Shown: positions 8,678 through 17,033, counted from the first letter of the stretch. The stretch is 64,000 nucleotides of DNA from Parapedobacter tibetensis (GCF_024704835.1 NZ_JAMXBE010000010.1:1-64000); one strand, 5' to 3'. Program-made: numbers and translations. Notes: generated by a model not told the origin, from the sequence alone.

Positions 8678-8679
8678 AT

Positions 8680-9519
8680 TTATACAACCGATATACTCCA
8701 TATTTCGTATTCTTCACCGTCATTGATTTCCCGGAATGTACGATAGCGTAAGGGTTTGATAATATTCAGGAACGAGTCGAGTTCGCGTCGGCATGTCTTG
8801 TCTAATTTGCCAGATCGGAAATTCCAAGAGAGAATGTAAGCCATGAAATCCACGATTTGGATTCCGGTTGTCAGGTCGCTATGTACAAAGAACGGTTCGG
8901 GGATGATTAAGCTAGACCGGGTCCGTCCCTTTCGAGTACGTTTGAAGTATTTTTCCATCTGATCGAGCACCAAATGGCTTGCAGATTTATCCAGTTCGTC
9001 GAACACTACGATTCCCTGATGTTCATCGTGTTTATCTTCCAGAAAATAATAAAACCGTTCAAATAAATACACATAGTCCTTACGCAGCATATGATCTTCG
9101 TCTGGTAACGTAGTATGGTCATGTACGATAGAGGCGAAAACCTTACAACGGAATTGGTGACATAGTTCAAGGAGTTGAGTCACGTAGTCCAGCTTGGCCT
9201 GAGCCAGTGCGGTTAGGCTTTCTTTGGTAACCTGTTCTCCGTTATCCAATGCCGATTTTGCCAACATCGTTCGGCTTTCTAACGGAATCGTTGACATTTG
9301 GTTAGCCAAACGGAATGTCTTGCGTTTCAAAAACTTCTTTGCCTTAATTTCGTTCCGCGTATCACGGTATTTACGACCGAAACACTTCATCTCTAAATCA
9401 TGAACGGCTTTAATCATCGTCCACAAATCGTCGTCAAGGATGGCAATACCGGCTAAAACCTCGTAAGGAGAATCGTGATGATCCTGCCCACTTTCATCGA
9501 TGAACATAAAATAGGCCAT
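8680..9519 (-). CDS. DUF3800 domain protein (RNase H-like fold)
   Basis: The 279-residue product begins MAYFMFIDESG, the signature opening of DUF3800, whose members have an RNase H-like fold with conserved acidic residues. Further expected elements are VVFDELDKS near residue 172 and GIQIVDFMAYI near residue 225, where an Asp completes the putative active site. Family members are scattered in genomic islands, prophages and defence regions; no defined reaction is established. The gene is transcribed alone, and a TACATTTG -7-like box lies ~40 bp upstream within an inverted repeat. The family assignment is secure; function is unknown. Confidence 0.85.
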   Translation of the reverse strand: MAYFMFIDESGQDHHDSPYEVLAGIAILDDDLWTMIKAVHDLEMKCFGRKYRDTRNEIKAKKFLKRKTFRLANQMSTIPLESRTMLAKSALDNGEQVTKESLTALAQAKLDYVTQLLELCHQFRCKVFASIVHDHTTLPDEDHMLRKDYVYLFERFYYFLEDKHDEHQGIVVFDELDKSASHLVLDQMEKYFKRTRKGRTRSSLIIPEPFFVHSDLTTGIQIVDFMAYILSWNFRSGKLDKTCRRELDSFLNIIKPLRYRTFREINDGEEYEIWSISVV

Positions 9520-9554
9520 AAGTCGAAGGTCAATGTTATTGGCAAAACTTAGTT

Positions 9555-9601
9555 GCTAACAAATGTAGTAAATAAGATTTAGATATGGAATAGTTGTTAG
9601 C
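9555..9601 (-). promoter_or_regulatory. Promoter -7 box within an 8-bp inverted repeat, upstream of the DUF3800 gene
   Basis: On the minus strand, TACATTTG (9560-9567) matches the Bacteroidota -7 element. Perfect 8-bp arms GCTAACAA (9555-9562) and TTGTTAGC (9594-9601) enclose the promoter region, as an operator would. No matching -33 TTTG is at the ideal distance. Confidence 0.45.
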
Positions 9602-9629
9602 TTAGTTTTTGAAGTGTGTTAGGGGGTGG

Positions 9630-9932
9630 TTAGTTTCTCTTGGCAAACACGGTCTCGTAGTGCTCTATCGTTGGGAATGGGTCGTAGTAATGATGCAGCA
9701 GGCTTTTCCATTCTAGGTATTCAGGTGATGAACGGAAACCCACGGTATGATCCGTCAAGGTTTCCCAATCCACCAATAGGATATATTTGCCCGGTTCTTC
9801 CATGCATTTTCGCAACGTGTGGCCTTTATATCCGACAATGGCACTTATGAATCGGCTGGCCAGGACAAAATCCTGTTCAAACTTATCTTCAAGTCCCATC
9901 TTCACATTCAATATCGCTACTTCGTGAATCAT
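9630..9932 (-). CDS. Antibiotic biosynthesis monooxygenase (ABM)-fold protein
   Basis: The ~100-residue product starts MIHEVAILNVKMGLEDKFEQ and continues with GHTLRKC, GKYILLVDWETLTDH and a final FRSSPEYLEWKSLL. This is the pattern of dimeric ferredoxin-like ABM proteins, which act on small aromatic or quinone substrates or as stress proteins. The start at 9932 is preferred because the family begins at MIHEVAIL; an ATG at 9962 would add 10 residues. It is a single gene, convergent with nothing obvious. Substrate unknown. Confidence 0.75.
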   Translation of the reverse strand: MIHEVAILNVKMGLEDKFEQDFVLASRFISAIVGYKGHTLRKCMEEPGKYILLVDWETLTDHTVGFRSSPEYLEWKSLLHHYYDPFPTIEHYETVFAKRN

Positions 9933-10214
9933 CAATCTTTGTTTGTTGCCAAATTTAGCCAATTATGCTAGCTACGCAAGTTTGGCCGGTGATTAGGTAT
10001 CACCTTCCGGTTTCCCGTAATGTCCTCACCATTCCTTCCGTTACCTTTGGCTAATCAAAATTTGTAATTGTCAATCGGATGTTTTACCTTGCATGTTATA
10101 ACGACCATATAAGCCAATAGGCCTAAGAAATACATTTAATGAGACAACAACAACATATAATCAGCCCAATTCACTAACCATTAACTATCAATAAAACGAC
10201 CAACACAAACCATC

Positions 10215-10748
10215 ATGCGTAAGCGTATCGTCTACCTTTTCCTCGTATTGGGGTTCCTACTGCCTGCGGCTTCGAATGTGCAGGGTAGGGAAGTGGCCTA
10301 TACCACTACCGAGCAAAAGGACGCCACGGTATATATTACCAAAACAGGGGAGAAGTATCACCAGGCAGGGTGCCGGTATTTGGCCAAAAGCCAGATTAAG
10401 ACCACCAAGAAGGAAGCTGCGAAGAATGGATATGGAGCGTGTAAGGTGTGTAAGCCATTATGGAAGTGGTTGACGCAATTATATACCCCATTCACCAGTT
10501 TATGGGAAACCGTAAGGGAATGGGTTTTCGTAGGGTTAGTTTTGGGAAATTGGAAAGCCGGAGGCGGTTGTATATCTAGGTTTTCAATAGGACGGGATGA
10601 GTATGACCTTATAATAGTGAGAATAATTATGACAATGAGAGTTCGAGTCTCTCTCTGGGCCAATCCAAATTGCGTGTCACGGAATAATGTAAGTGGCCCC
10701 TCGATACAAACAAAGAAAACGAGGACGATAAAACACTTAATAAGTTAA
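10215..10748 (+). CDS. Secreted protein with Ada-like Cys motif; C-terminal half probably not original
   Basis: A signal peptide (residues 1-24) is followed by a short domain with Cys53 in YHQAGCRYLAKS and Cys76/Cys79 in GACKVCKP, the metal-binding pattern of small Ada-like proteins. Homologous proteins normally stop soon after the CxxC, near residue 82. Here the frame runs on for ~95 residues, through a tRNA-Leu fragment at 10612-10661, to a stop at 10748. The tail is therefore most likely fortuitous translation of unrelated DNA joined to a truncated gene. Confidence 0.55.
   Translation: MRKRIVYLFLVLGFLLPAASNVQGREVAYTTTEQKDATVYITKTGEKYHQAGCRYLAKSQIKTTKKEAAKNGYGACKVCKPLWKWLTQLYTPFTSLWETVREWVFVGLVLGNWKAGGGCISRFSIGRDEYDLIIVRIIMTMRVRVSLWANPNCVSRNNVSGPSIQTKKTRTIKHLIS
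10612..10661 (+). pseudogene. 3' fragment of a tRNA-Leu gene (possible attachment-site scar)
   Basis: Positions 10637-10653 form a perfect T-arm: stem GAGAG/CTCTC around the loop TTCGAGT. The next bases TCTGGGC match the 3' acceptor strand of Bacteroidota tRNA-Leu genes, whose 5' strand is GCCCAGA. The preceding ~20 bases resemble the long variable arm of tRNA-Leu. No 5' half or GCCCAGA is present upstream, so this is a fragment, as left when an integrative element uses the tRNA 3' end as its att site. Confidence 0.55.
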
Positions 10749-10813
10749 TGAACATCCTCCACACCGCCGATTGGGTATTGGGCCAATTCTTCCCCGATTA
10801 CGACCATACGAAC
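10748..10813 (+). pseudogene. sbcD: N-terminal stub of sbcD (exonuclease subunit)
   Basis: The first 22 codons read MNILHTADWVLGQFFPDYDH, an almost exact SbcD/Mre11 N-terminus (normally ILHTADWHLGQ...YDR). The metal-ligand His after Asp-Trp is replaced by Val. After ~10813 the composition turns AT-rich and the homology ends, although the frame stays open to 10969. The rest of the gene is not found in the window, so this is a broken gene end at the border of the AT-rich island. Confidence 0.6.
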
Positions 10814-11047
10814 ATGGGTGGAAACTTAAGAGAATTTAAGAAATGCAATTTATTTTATGTCTGGAATGTTAATATAAAGACCTCATCATCCACTCTTTTT
10901 ATTTTTTATATAGATATGAATTCATATTTAAGCTCGAAAGTGATAGAAACATTTAGCAATATGTACTGAAAGAGGAAGAGATGACAGTAGAGGAAGTATT
11001 AAATTATCCTTTTTAAATAGGCAAACTATTGAGTAAATAATTTCAAT
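10814..11047. other. AT-rich leader of the drt3 operon
   Basis: About 230 bp of AT-rich sequence between the sbcD stub and drt3a. It should carry the operon promoter, but I find no exact TAnnTTTG box. A tiny frame at 10981-11016 (MTVEEVLNYPF) and a short one at 10917-10969 are too small to support as genes. Confidence 0.4.
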
Positions 11048-12559
11048 ATGATAGACCAATCATTTTCACGGAAAAACATAGAAGAAATCTTTGATGCTGA
11101 AAATAAGAGAGGAGTAAATATTGAGCGCATGTTTGAAGGTGCTTTCCGTGAAAGTATCGCGCTTACTGCTGACTTAAAGAGTATAAGAAAGCAAATCAAG
11201 TTTACCCATGATCTTGAAACTAGAAAATCACTAATTGACGACCTAAACAATCAAACGGAAACTCGAAAAGAAATATTAACAGATATTTTTGAGAATATTT
11301 CTAATCATTTAAAAGGCTATAATCCAGAAGTTATTCATAAGCTAATTGACTCCAAGAGTTGTTATACCTTAAGCCCTACAGTTGAAAGCTTTTTTTATTC
11401 TAAAATAATTCAGAAAAACCTCCGAGATACCTATAAAATCAAGCAACTTTCGAGATATCATATTTTAAAGTCTGTTATCCATTTTGTGTCGGATAAATTC
11501 CCAAAAGTTATCATTAGAACTGACATTAAAAACTTCTACGAAAGCATCCCTCAAGAAGATATCATCAATCAATTGAGCAACGACCATCTTGTCACAGTAA
11601 ACACAAAGAGATGCATCCTAAATATATTGGAGAGCTTCAACAGTTTAACTGGGAATACTGTAAAAAAAGGTTTACCTAGAGGCATTGGCATTAGTGCTTA
11701 TCTGTCTGAGATCTACATGCGGCAAATAGATAAGCAGATTAATAAGATTGAAGACTTAGTTTATTTTGCACGGTATGTTGATGATATTATCGTAATATTT
11801 GTTCCTTCCCAAAAGAATCTATATACCGCAGAAGATTACATAAATGAAATTAAAAATATCATCCAAATAGAATCTAATGGGGCATTAGTAATAAATGAGG
11901 AGAAAACTAATGATTTTGACTTGCAATCTGATTCCAAGGAGATTGTTATAATAAAGAATGAATTTAACTCAGCATCCTATTCCATAAAAGATATCAAATA
12001 CGACAAAGGAATTCAATATCTAGGTTATTTCATTGGATTAAAAGAAACCAAAATAATAAGGGATGGCACGACAAAACTATCTTACGAAATCGCAGTTGAC
12101 ATATCAGACAAAAAGGTAAAAGACTATAAAACTAAAATCAAATTGTCGTTTGAGTATTTTATAAGAAAAAAGAAACACAACCCTAAATATGCATTCGAAT
12201 TATTAAGGAGTCGATTAATATATTTAATGACAAACACTCAATTAAGTAACAACAAATCAAATGTTTTCGTAGGGCTGTATTATTCCTATCCATTTATTAC
12301 CGAAAATCTGAATCTGAAAAAACTTGACAGATCATTGGTTTATTACACAGGACGAAGCAGATTGAGTTTTGATGAAAAACTAAAATTGAAAAATCTATCC
12401 TTTGCTGAATATTATAGTAAAAAGGAGTTTATGAAACATTGTTTGAGTAATAAGAAATATAAAAATTATAATGCCGTTGATTCGAATTCAATTAATTTAG
12501 AAAATAATGGCGTTCTGAAATTTGGTATAAGAGAAATCACATCTATCTGGAAAAAATGA
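11048..12559 (+). CDS. drt3a: Antiviral reverse transcriptase Drt3a (UG3-type), DRT type 3 defence
   Basis: The 503-residue product has reverse-transcriptase motifs in order: IIRTDIKNFYESI with catalytic Asp159, the LPRGIGISAYLSEIY stretch near residues 209-224, and FARYVDDIIVIF with the YVDD box at 243-246. A helical N-terminal region (1-120) precedes the palm and a ~230-residue C-terminal region follows. The stop overlaps the ATG of a second, larger RT gene by 4 bp (ATGA). Tandem small-plus-large RTs with a downstream RNA are the defining layout of DRT type 3 (UG3+UG8). Composition is far more AT-rich than the flanks, indicating transfer. The assignment rests on architecture and motifs, not on a database search. 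Confidence 0.85.
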   Translation: MIDQSFSRKNIEEIFDAENKRGVNIERMFEGAFRESIALTADLKSIRKQIKFTHDLETRKSLIDDLNNQTETRKEILTDIFENISNHLKGYNPEVIHKLIDSKSCYTLSPTVESFFYSKIIQKNLRDTYKIKQLSRYHILKSVIHFVSDKFPKVIIRTDIKNFYESIPQEDIINQLSNDHLVTVNTKRCILNILESFNSLTGNTVKKGLPRGIGISAYLSEIYMRQIDKQINKIEDLVYFARYVDDIIVIFVPSQKNLYTAEDYINEIKNIIQIESNGALVINEEKTNDFDLQSDSKEIVIIKNEFNSASYSIKDIKYDKGIQYLGYFIGLKETKIIRDGTTKLSYEIAVDISDKKVKDYKTKIKLSFEYFIRKKKHNPKYAFELLRSRLIYLMTNTQLSNNKSNVFVGLYYSYPFITENLNLKKLDRSLVYYTGRSRLSFDEKLKLKNLSFAEYYSKKEFMKHCLSNKKYKNYNAVDSNSINLENNGVLKFGIREITSIWKK

Positions 12560-14739
12560 GATACAAGAAATCAATTGGCTACAAAGATGCTAGAGTAGTA
12601 TTGTCTGATATATTACCATATGAAGTACCTCCATTCTTCAGTAATAGAAAATTTTATGATTTCATTGTTCAATTCAACATTCATATTGAAAATAATAAAC
12701 TTAAAATAAAAAAAGGTTTATCTGATGAAATCAGAAACATCATTATACTACTGTTTGGGTTAGATTTTAGAAATAGTAATTTTGTCCGAACTGATTCAAA
12801 TGAAAAGTATGACTATTTTAAGATACCAAACAAACATAATCAAACTATTCCTTTTGATTTTAAGATCTCGCATAAAGATAATGATTATAGGAGATTATTT
12901 GTCATCCATCCCTTTAGTCAACTTGAGATAATTGATTTTTATAAAAAGCATAATTCTACAATGCTTTACTATACTTCTCGATCTAAATTTTCCCTCCGAA
13001 AACCACATAGAATCGCCTCATTACGATTCTTTAAAAACACACTTAAATCTCAAAAGGCAAAAGCAGAAGAATTCATTGAGCTAGATAAAAAGGAATACAG
13101 AAGCTTAAAAACATACTTCTCTTATGAAAAATATAGCAATATTTATAAGTATTATGAATCTTACGACTTTCAAAGAGCTGAAAAAAAATTCAATTTCCTC
13201 TTGAAATTTGATATTTCGAGATGCTTCGACAGTATTTATACTCACTCGATTATATGGGCCACAATTAATAAAAAAGCTTCAAAAGACAATCTGAACTGCA
13301 AGGCGACCTTTGGACATGACTTTGATACACTAATGCAAAGGCATAATTACAATGAAACAAATGGCATTGTAATCGGGCCAGAATATTCAAGAATTTTTGC
13401 AGAAATCATCCTGCAAAAAGTAGATCATAATGTAGAGAACACACTTGATAAAAGAGATAAAAAGAATAACCTTGATTATGAAATTGCAAGATATGTTGAT
13501 GACTATTTTATTTATTACAACGATCAAGATGTTAAAGAGCTTATAATCTCTACTTTCAAGAAGGAGCTTCAAGAATACAATCTATATTTTAACGAATCGA
13601 AAACAAAAGAATATTCCAAACCCATTATCACGGAAATATCTATTGCTAAGGAGGAAATAAAAAAGCTCCTGAATAATTCTATCATCTTCAAATTTAACGA
13701 GAATAAACCAGAAGGAATAAGGTATTATCTTGCGAAGGACATTATAACAAACTATAAACGTATTCTAAAAAGCACCCAAACTAGTTATAAGGATTTACAA
13801 AACTATTTTTTAGCGAGCATATACAGAAATTTGACTAAGCTCTTTAAAGAAATATCTAAAGAGCAAAATGCATTGATAAAAATCTATAAAGATTTAAGAA
13901 CAGCTCCGTCATCGGAGGATCTCAACCTAAGGTTTGCAGAAGTTTCGTCGGATTTAAAAAAAAAGCATAAAAGCTTGGTGAATAAGATAATGGAAATCAT
14001 TGAGCTTTCATTTTTTATTTATACCGTTTTGCCTAGAGTCTCCTATTCAATAAAGCTATGTCAGGTTTTAATTACTATCATTTCTTTCATAAAAAATGCT
14101 GAAAAAACAGTCAATATGCTGAAAATGAATGGTGTAATAATTAAAGACAGTAATATTCTTCTAACGTTTGATTTTGACACTAAACATGATATTTTTAAAC
14201 GAATATATGATGGAATAGCCACAATATTAGGCAAGAAGGTCATTAATGAATACTCTGAGATCGAAACATTATATTTATTACCAGTCATTGAAAATCTCGG
14301 TAAAGAGTATAGTGTCAGTAACGATATATTAAACAAACACTTTTTATTAGATCAACCAGAAAAAAGTACAAATTATTTTACTATCACCTTCTTGCTAACA
14401 TTTCTAAAGGGCGACTCAACTTATAAAAGTCTTATTGAAATATTGCAGGGCAAAATTCTATATAGATTGAAGCATTTCAACCCAAAGGAGACAGAACATA
14501 TCTTCCTCTTATTTGAAACTTTAACAAACCCGTATTTTGGCTATAACAAGAATAATCTTAATGAGTTTAAAACCAAAGTTTTGGATTCCATACGTTTTTT
14601 TGCGAACAATATATCTAGTGCTGACAAGAATAATTTCATATCTTCGATTTCAAATTTTAAAAAAATGTATTTTTTTGATTGGAGAAATCCTAACTTTGGA
14701 AAAGAGCTTAATACTAAAAGAGGGCACGAAGTTTACTAA
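12556..14739 (+). CDS. drt3b: Antiviral reverse transcriptase Drt3b (UG8-type), DRT type 3 defence
   Basis: The 727-residue product has FDISRCFDSIYTHSIIWA with catalytic Asp219, NGIVIGPEYSRIFAEIILQ at about 269-287 and EIARYVDDYFIYY with the YVDD box at 313-316. A distinctive N-terminal segment (RLFVIHPFSQLEIIDFYKK, residues 113-131) precedes the palm, and a ~350-residue helical C-terminal region follows. It is translationally coupled to drt3a. From memory of recent work, Drt3a copies an AC-repeat template in the ncRNA into poly(GT), and Drt3b makes the complementary poly(AC) without a nucleic-acid template. Nothing in this sequence contradicts that, and an AC-repeat lies just downstream. Confidence 0.85.
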   Translation: MRYKKSIGYKDARVVLSDILPYEVPPFFSNRKFYDFIVQFNIHIENNKLKIKKGLSDEIRNIIILLFGLDFRNSNFVRTDSNEKYDYFKIPNKHNQTIPFDFKISHKDNDYRRLFVIHPFSQLEIIDFYKKHNSTMLYYTSRSKFSLRKPHRIASLRFFKNTLKSQKAKAEEFIELDKKEYRSLKTYFSYEKYSNIYKYYESYDFQRAEKKFNFLLKFDISRCFDSIYTHSIIWATINKKASKDNLNCKATFGHDFDTLMQRHNYNETNGIVIGPEYSRIFAEIILQKVDHNVENTLDKRDKKNNLDYEIARYVDDYFIYYNDQDVKELIISTFKKELQEYNLYFNESKTKEYSKPIITEISIAKEEIKKLLNNSIIFKFNENKPEGIRYYLAKDIITNYKRILKSTQTSYKDLQNYFLASIYRNLTKLFKEISKEQNALIKIYKDLRTAPSSEDLNLRFAEVSSDLKKKHKSLVNKIMEIIELSFFIYTVLPRVSYSIKLCQVLITIISFIKNAEKTVNMLKMNGVIIKDSNILLTFDFDTKHDIFKRIYDGIATILGKKVINEYSEIETLYLLPVIENLGKEYSVSNDILNKHFLLDQPEKSTNYFTITFLLTFLKGDSTYKSLIEILQGKILYRLKHFNPKETEHIFLLFETLTNPYFGYNKNNLNEFKTKVLDSIRFFANNISSADKNNFISSISNFKKMYFFDWRNPNFGKELNTKRGHEVY

Positions 14740-14947
14740 CATAAAGATTCATGGAGAAATCTAAAAGCCTTAAAATTATTGGTAGAGTTTCTAATTTTGA
14801 TGTGGACGGCTTTTCTCAATTTCTTCATTGAAATTTTGAGTGGCTTTTTAAGTGAAAATTAGTGATGGATAGGTAACCAACACACACAATCTCCCAAAAA
14901 GCAATTATTGTTTTTATGAGACGAGCTTAGAGAACTCGTCTCTTTTT
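14740..14947 (+). ncRNA. Candidate DRT3 non-coding RNA with ACACACACA template-like motif
   Basis: The ~208 nt after drt3b has no coding frame, but it has hairpins (arms aaaatta/taatttt at ~14772-14798; ctcaatttc/gaaattttgag at ~14815-14840), an exposed ACACACACA at 14880-14888, and a strong terminator at 14918-14947. A TAATTTTG box at 14792-14799 could be a -7 element giving a ~140 nt RNA. A TAACTTTG inside drt3b at 14691-14698 is a second candidate. DRT3 systems carry an ncRNA, and an AC-repeat template is what the known mechanism requires. The 5' end is unproven. Confidence 0.7.
14918..14947 (+). terminator. Intrinsic terminator of the drt3 operon/ncRNA
   Basis: A perfect 8-bp stem, GAGACGAG (14918-14925) with CTCGTCTC (14935-14942), closes a 9-nt loop and runs directly into TTTTT. 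It ends the AT-rich island. Confidence 0.9.
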
Positions 14948-15156
14948 GTTTACAATAGATTCAGAGATCACATTGTAATGTTGCCCCGCCCCATTGTTCT
15001 GCAAGTCGATTTTAGACCAGTCAGGGCAGCCGTACTGGTAGTTACGGCACTTTTGACTGCTTTATTGTCGCCTTATCATCATGCCAGATGCGGCTTTATC
15101 TAAACATCTACCGCATGTAACCAACATGGTTGTTTAGCTTTATTCAGCCACCTCTG
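14948..15156. other. Intergenic between drt3 and abiE
   Basis: About 210 bp. A 41-codon frame at 14978-15103 (+) has an ATG and a hydrophobic middle (VLVVTALLTALLS), but nothing else supports it as a gene. The abiEii gene ends at 15157 on the other strand, and I see no clear terminator for it here. Confidence 0.35.
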
Positions 15157-15948
15157 CTAAATCCTCTCCAACAATTCCGATTTTACCAATTCGTAAGCCT
15201 TCTCGTTATCGTATTCCACGCCGGGGCGTAGTATAAAGCTGATGTCCTTTGTGAACTCAGGATCTTTCATTTTTTCTTCCATGTTGAGTATGAACATTTT
15301 TTGCGTCGGCGGCTGGGCTACCGAGAAGTCCATATATGCTTTATAGCATTCGATTATTTTGCCTGTATCCAGCTTCATGTTTTCCAAAGCCCAATACAAG
15401 TCAAAGAGATCGCGTCCTTTGCGACGCTGGTACAGCGCACGAAGCTTGGTGCTCAATAATTCTTCCGGAAGGTACGTGTGTAAGGTGCATTCACCCGTGA
15501 ACCAACCATTGTTCACTACAAAGGGATAATTCTCAAATCCGAATACGCTGAAATGTTCTTTGCAATTGATTTCGATTTTTAACCGCATATTAATCACCGG
15601 CGCAATCTCCGAATCGAACCGGTAAATAATGGTGTTGTTATGCGCACGTGGCATCACGGTACGTTTCAACCCAAGGAACTTCAACCGGTCACGGATGCGT
15701 TTCAGTATGGGGCCAATGGCACCTTCCTTCACTTGTACCAGATCAATGTCCTCGGAATATCTGATTTGGGGTGACAGGTAGAGCTTGTGTAGCGCCGTTC
15801 CTCCCCGGAAGGCGAGATGCTCATGCAACATTTCATCGGTGAACAATTCCACCAATGCACGCTCGATGACAAGGTCTTGCTCCACCTGTGCGTTGTCAGG
15901 CCATGGCGCATGGTTTTTCCATTCTTCGATATACCGGCGTGGGATCAT
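15157..15948 (-). CDS. abiEii: AbiEii/AbiGii-family nucleotidyltransferase toxin
   Basis: The 263-residue product shows the nucleotidyltransferase core typical of AbiEii: LAFRGGTALHKLYL followed by RYSEDIDLVQV (the GGTAL and S-E-D-I-D active-site elements, about residues 48-74). GRDLFDLYWAL near residue 178 follows, as expected. In type IV toxin-antitoxin systems the AbiEii protein is an NTP-transferring toxin whose action aborts phage infection. The gene overlaps its cognate abiEi antitoxin by 4 bp and is co-transcribed with it. It sits directly beside the DRT3 operon, forming a defence cluster. Confidence 0.9.
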   Translation of the reverse strand: MIPRRYIEEWKNHAPWPDNAQVEQDLVIERALVELFTDEMLHEHLAFRGGTALHKLYLSPQIRYSEDIDLVQVKEGAIGPILKRIRDRLKFLGLKRTVMPRAHNNTIIYRFDSEIAPVINMRLKIEINCKEHFSVFGFENYPFVVNNGWFTGECTLHTYLPEELLSTKLRALYQRRKGRDLFDLYWALENMKLDTGKIIECYKAYMDFSVAQPPTQKMFILNMEEKMKDPEFTKDISFILRPGVEYDNEKAYELVKSELLERI

Positions 15949-16751
15949 AAATCTGCCTCCAGTTCCGTGTTCACGATGATTTTCCAGCGGTTATCCGAAT
16001 CGCCTTCTTTGCCCTTATTGGGGGATAGAGGGGTCAGGTAATACCGTTGTCCCTCCAAAACTCGGTATAGCGCTTCTGCCAATTTCTCCTCTCCGAGTTT
16101 GTCCAGTAGAAAGCCTAATCGCTGTATTGCTGCTATTTGCGGGTAGCGCTTAGCCGTTTGCAAAAGGCTGTTTATCTTGAACTTTTCGACCAGTTCTATT
16201 ATAATAGTGTAGCTTCGATTCAATCCGGTGCTTTCCAAATAATACAACAAATCCAGTGCGGTCAGTTCCGGTGTTGATACATTGATATAGCCCGCATCCG
16301 TTTTGATTTGGACAATGTCAGTTTCGTCCCATTCCTTTTTGACGTAGAAATTTATTTTCAAGCCATTGTTTTCGACAGCCCTTAATGGTGGCCGCTCAAT
16401 GACGACGAAATATTCCATCGGCTGTTGGTGGCTTGCACCATGTAGGGCGGACGCAGAAAGCAACCCTACATAATAGGATCTTTCAAGTGCTACCATCATG
16501 TCGTCGATAAACAACGCTGGAGGAATCATGCCTTGCCGAGCATACTCTGGGGATATAATTACATAATATCCTTTACGGATCTGTACAATACGGTTCTTCT
16601 GCTTTAGTCGGAAAAGCGCTTGCAGAAGCGCTTTTCCAGTCAATTCGAAATGTGCTTTGGTCTCTTCCAGCGAAAAGGCATGTCTACCTTGTGAACGCAG
16701 GTCATCCACAAAATCTTCTAACGTGCTGATATGCTGAATCAATGCGGGCAT
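15945..16751 (-). CDS. abiEi: AbiEi-type antitoxin and autorepressor
   Basis: The 268-residue product has an N-terminal winged-helix region (FSLEETKAHFELTGKALLQ through LKQKNRIVQIRKGYYVI). An AbiEi antitoxin domain follows (YYVGLLSASALHGASHQQP near 92-110, then TPELTALDLLYY). AbiEi proteins neutralise AbiEii and repress their own promoter by binding inverted repeats. Here a textbook promoter lies 35-65 bp upstream and a perfect 26-bp-arm palindrome immediately behind it. It is the first gene of the abiE operon, overlapping abiEii by 4 bp. Confidence 0.9.
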   Translation of the reverse strand: MPALIQHISTLEDFVDDLRSQGRHAFSLEETKAHFELTGKALLQALFRLKQKNRIVQIRKGYYVIISPEYARQGMIPPALFIDDMMVALERSYYVGLLSASALHGASHQQPMEYFVVIERPPLRAVENNGLKINFYVKKEWDETDIVQIKTDAGYINVSTPELTALDLLYYLESTGLNRSYTIIIELVEKFKINSLLQTAKRYPQIAAIQRLGFLLDKLGEEKLAEALYRVLEGQRYYLTPLSPNKGKEGDSDNRWKIIVNTELEADL

Positions 16752-16785
16752 TGGCGTATTTGTCTTTGCGTTTTTTAAGGTTAAG

Positions 16786-16816
16786 CAAATGTATGTTTTA
16801 GGTTTGGTATATCAAA
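16786..16816 (-). promoter_or_regulatory. Promoter of the abiE operon
   Basis: Read on the minus strand, TTTG (16813-16816) and TACATTTG (16786-16793) are separated by exactly 19 bp, a perfect match to the Bacteroidota -33/-7 consensus. It lies 35 bp ahead of the abiEi start. Confidence 0.85.
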
Positions 16817-16824
16817 GTTTATTG

Positions 16825-16879
16825 TAGTTTTTGTTTGCGAAACACTACGATTTTCGTAGTGTTTCGCAAACAAAAACTA
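16825..16879. repeat. Perfect 26-bp-arm inverted repeat, likely AbiEi operator
   Basis: Arms 16825-16850 and 16854-16879 are exact reverse complements of 26 bp with a 3-bp centre (ttt). Each arm contains GCGAAACACTACGA. It abuts the -33 side of the abiE promoter, where an autorepressor would bind; it could also form a cruciform. Confidence 0.85.
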
Positions 16880-17033
16880 AAGTAGTTTAGCGGTCGAACT
16901 GCGGATCACCTCATCACTCAAACCCCAATCTTCCTCAACAACTCCCGCAGTAGTTTTTGAAAACGCATTAAAATCGTTGTGTCGGAGGTTCAGGCATCAA
17001 ATAAAGAAGGTATTCTATGATACTCATTAGTGA
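16880..17033. other. Intergenic between abiE and XRE gene
   Basis: About 150 bp. On the minus strand a short start-less frame reads FQKLLRELLRKIGV before a stop at about 16919, which looks like the C-terminal end of a lost gene. No promoter or terminator recognised. Confidence 0.3.

Noticed and set aside
10457-10748. The C-terminal 95 residues of the Ada-like protein as a genuine domain
   Set aside because: They are translated across a tRNA-Leu fragment and unrelated DNA; the natural family ends near the CxxC motif.
10981-11016. Eleven-codon frame upstream of drt3a as a leader peptide
   Set aside because: No conserved feature or attenuator structure is visible; too short to support.
14978-15103. 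A 41-codon frame with a hydrophobic centre
   Set aside because: No start context, promoter or similarity visible; this length occurs by chance in ~200 bp.
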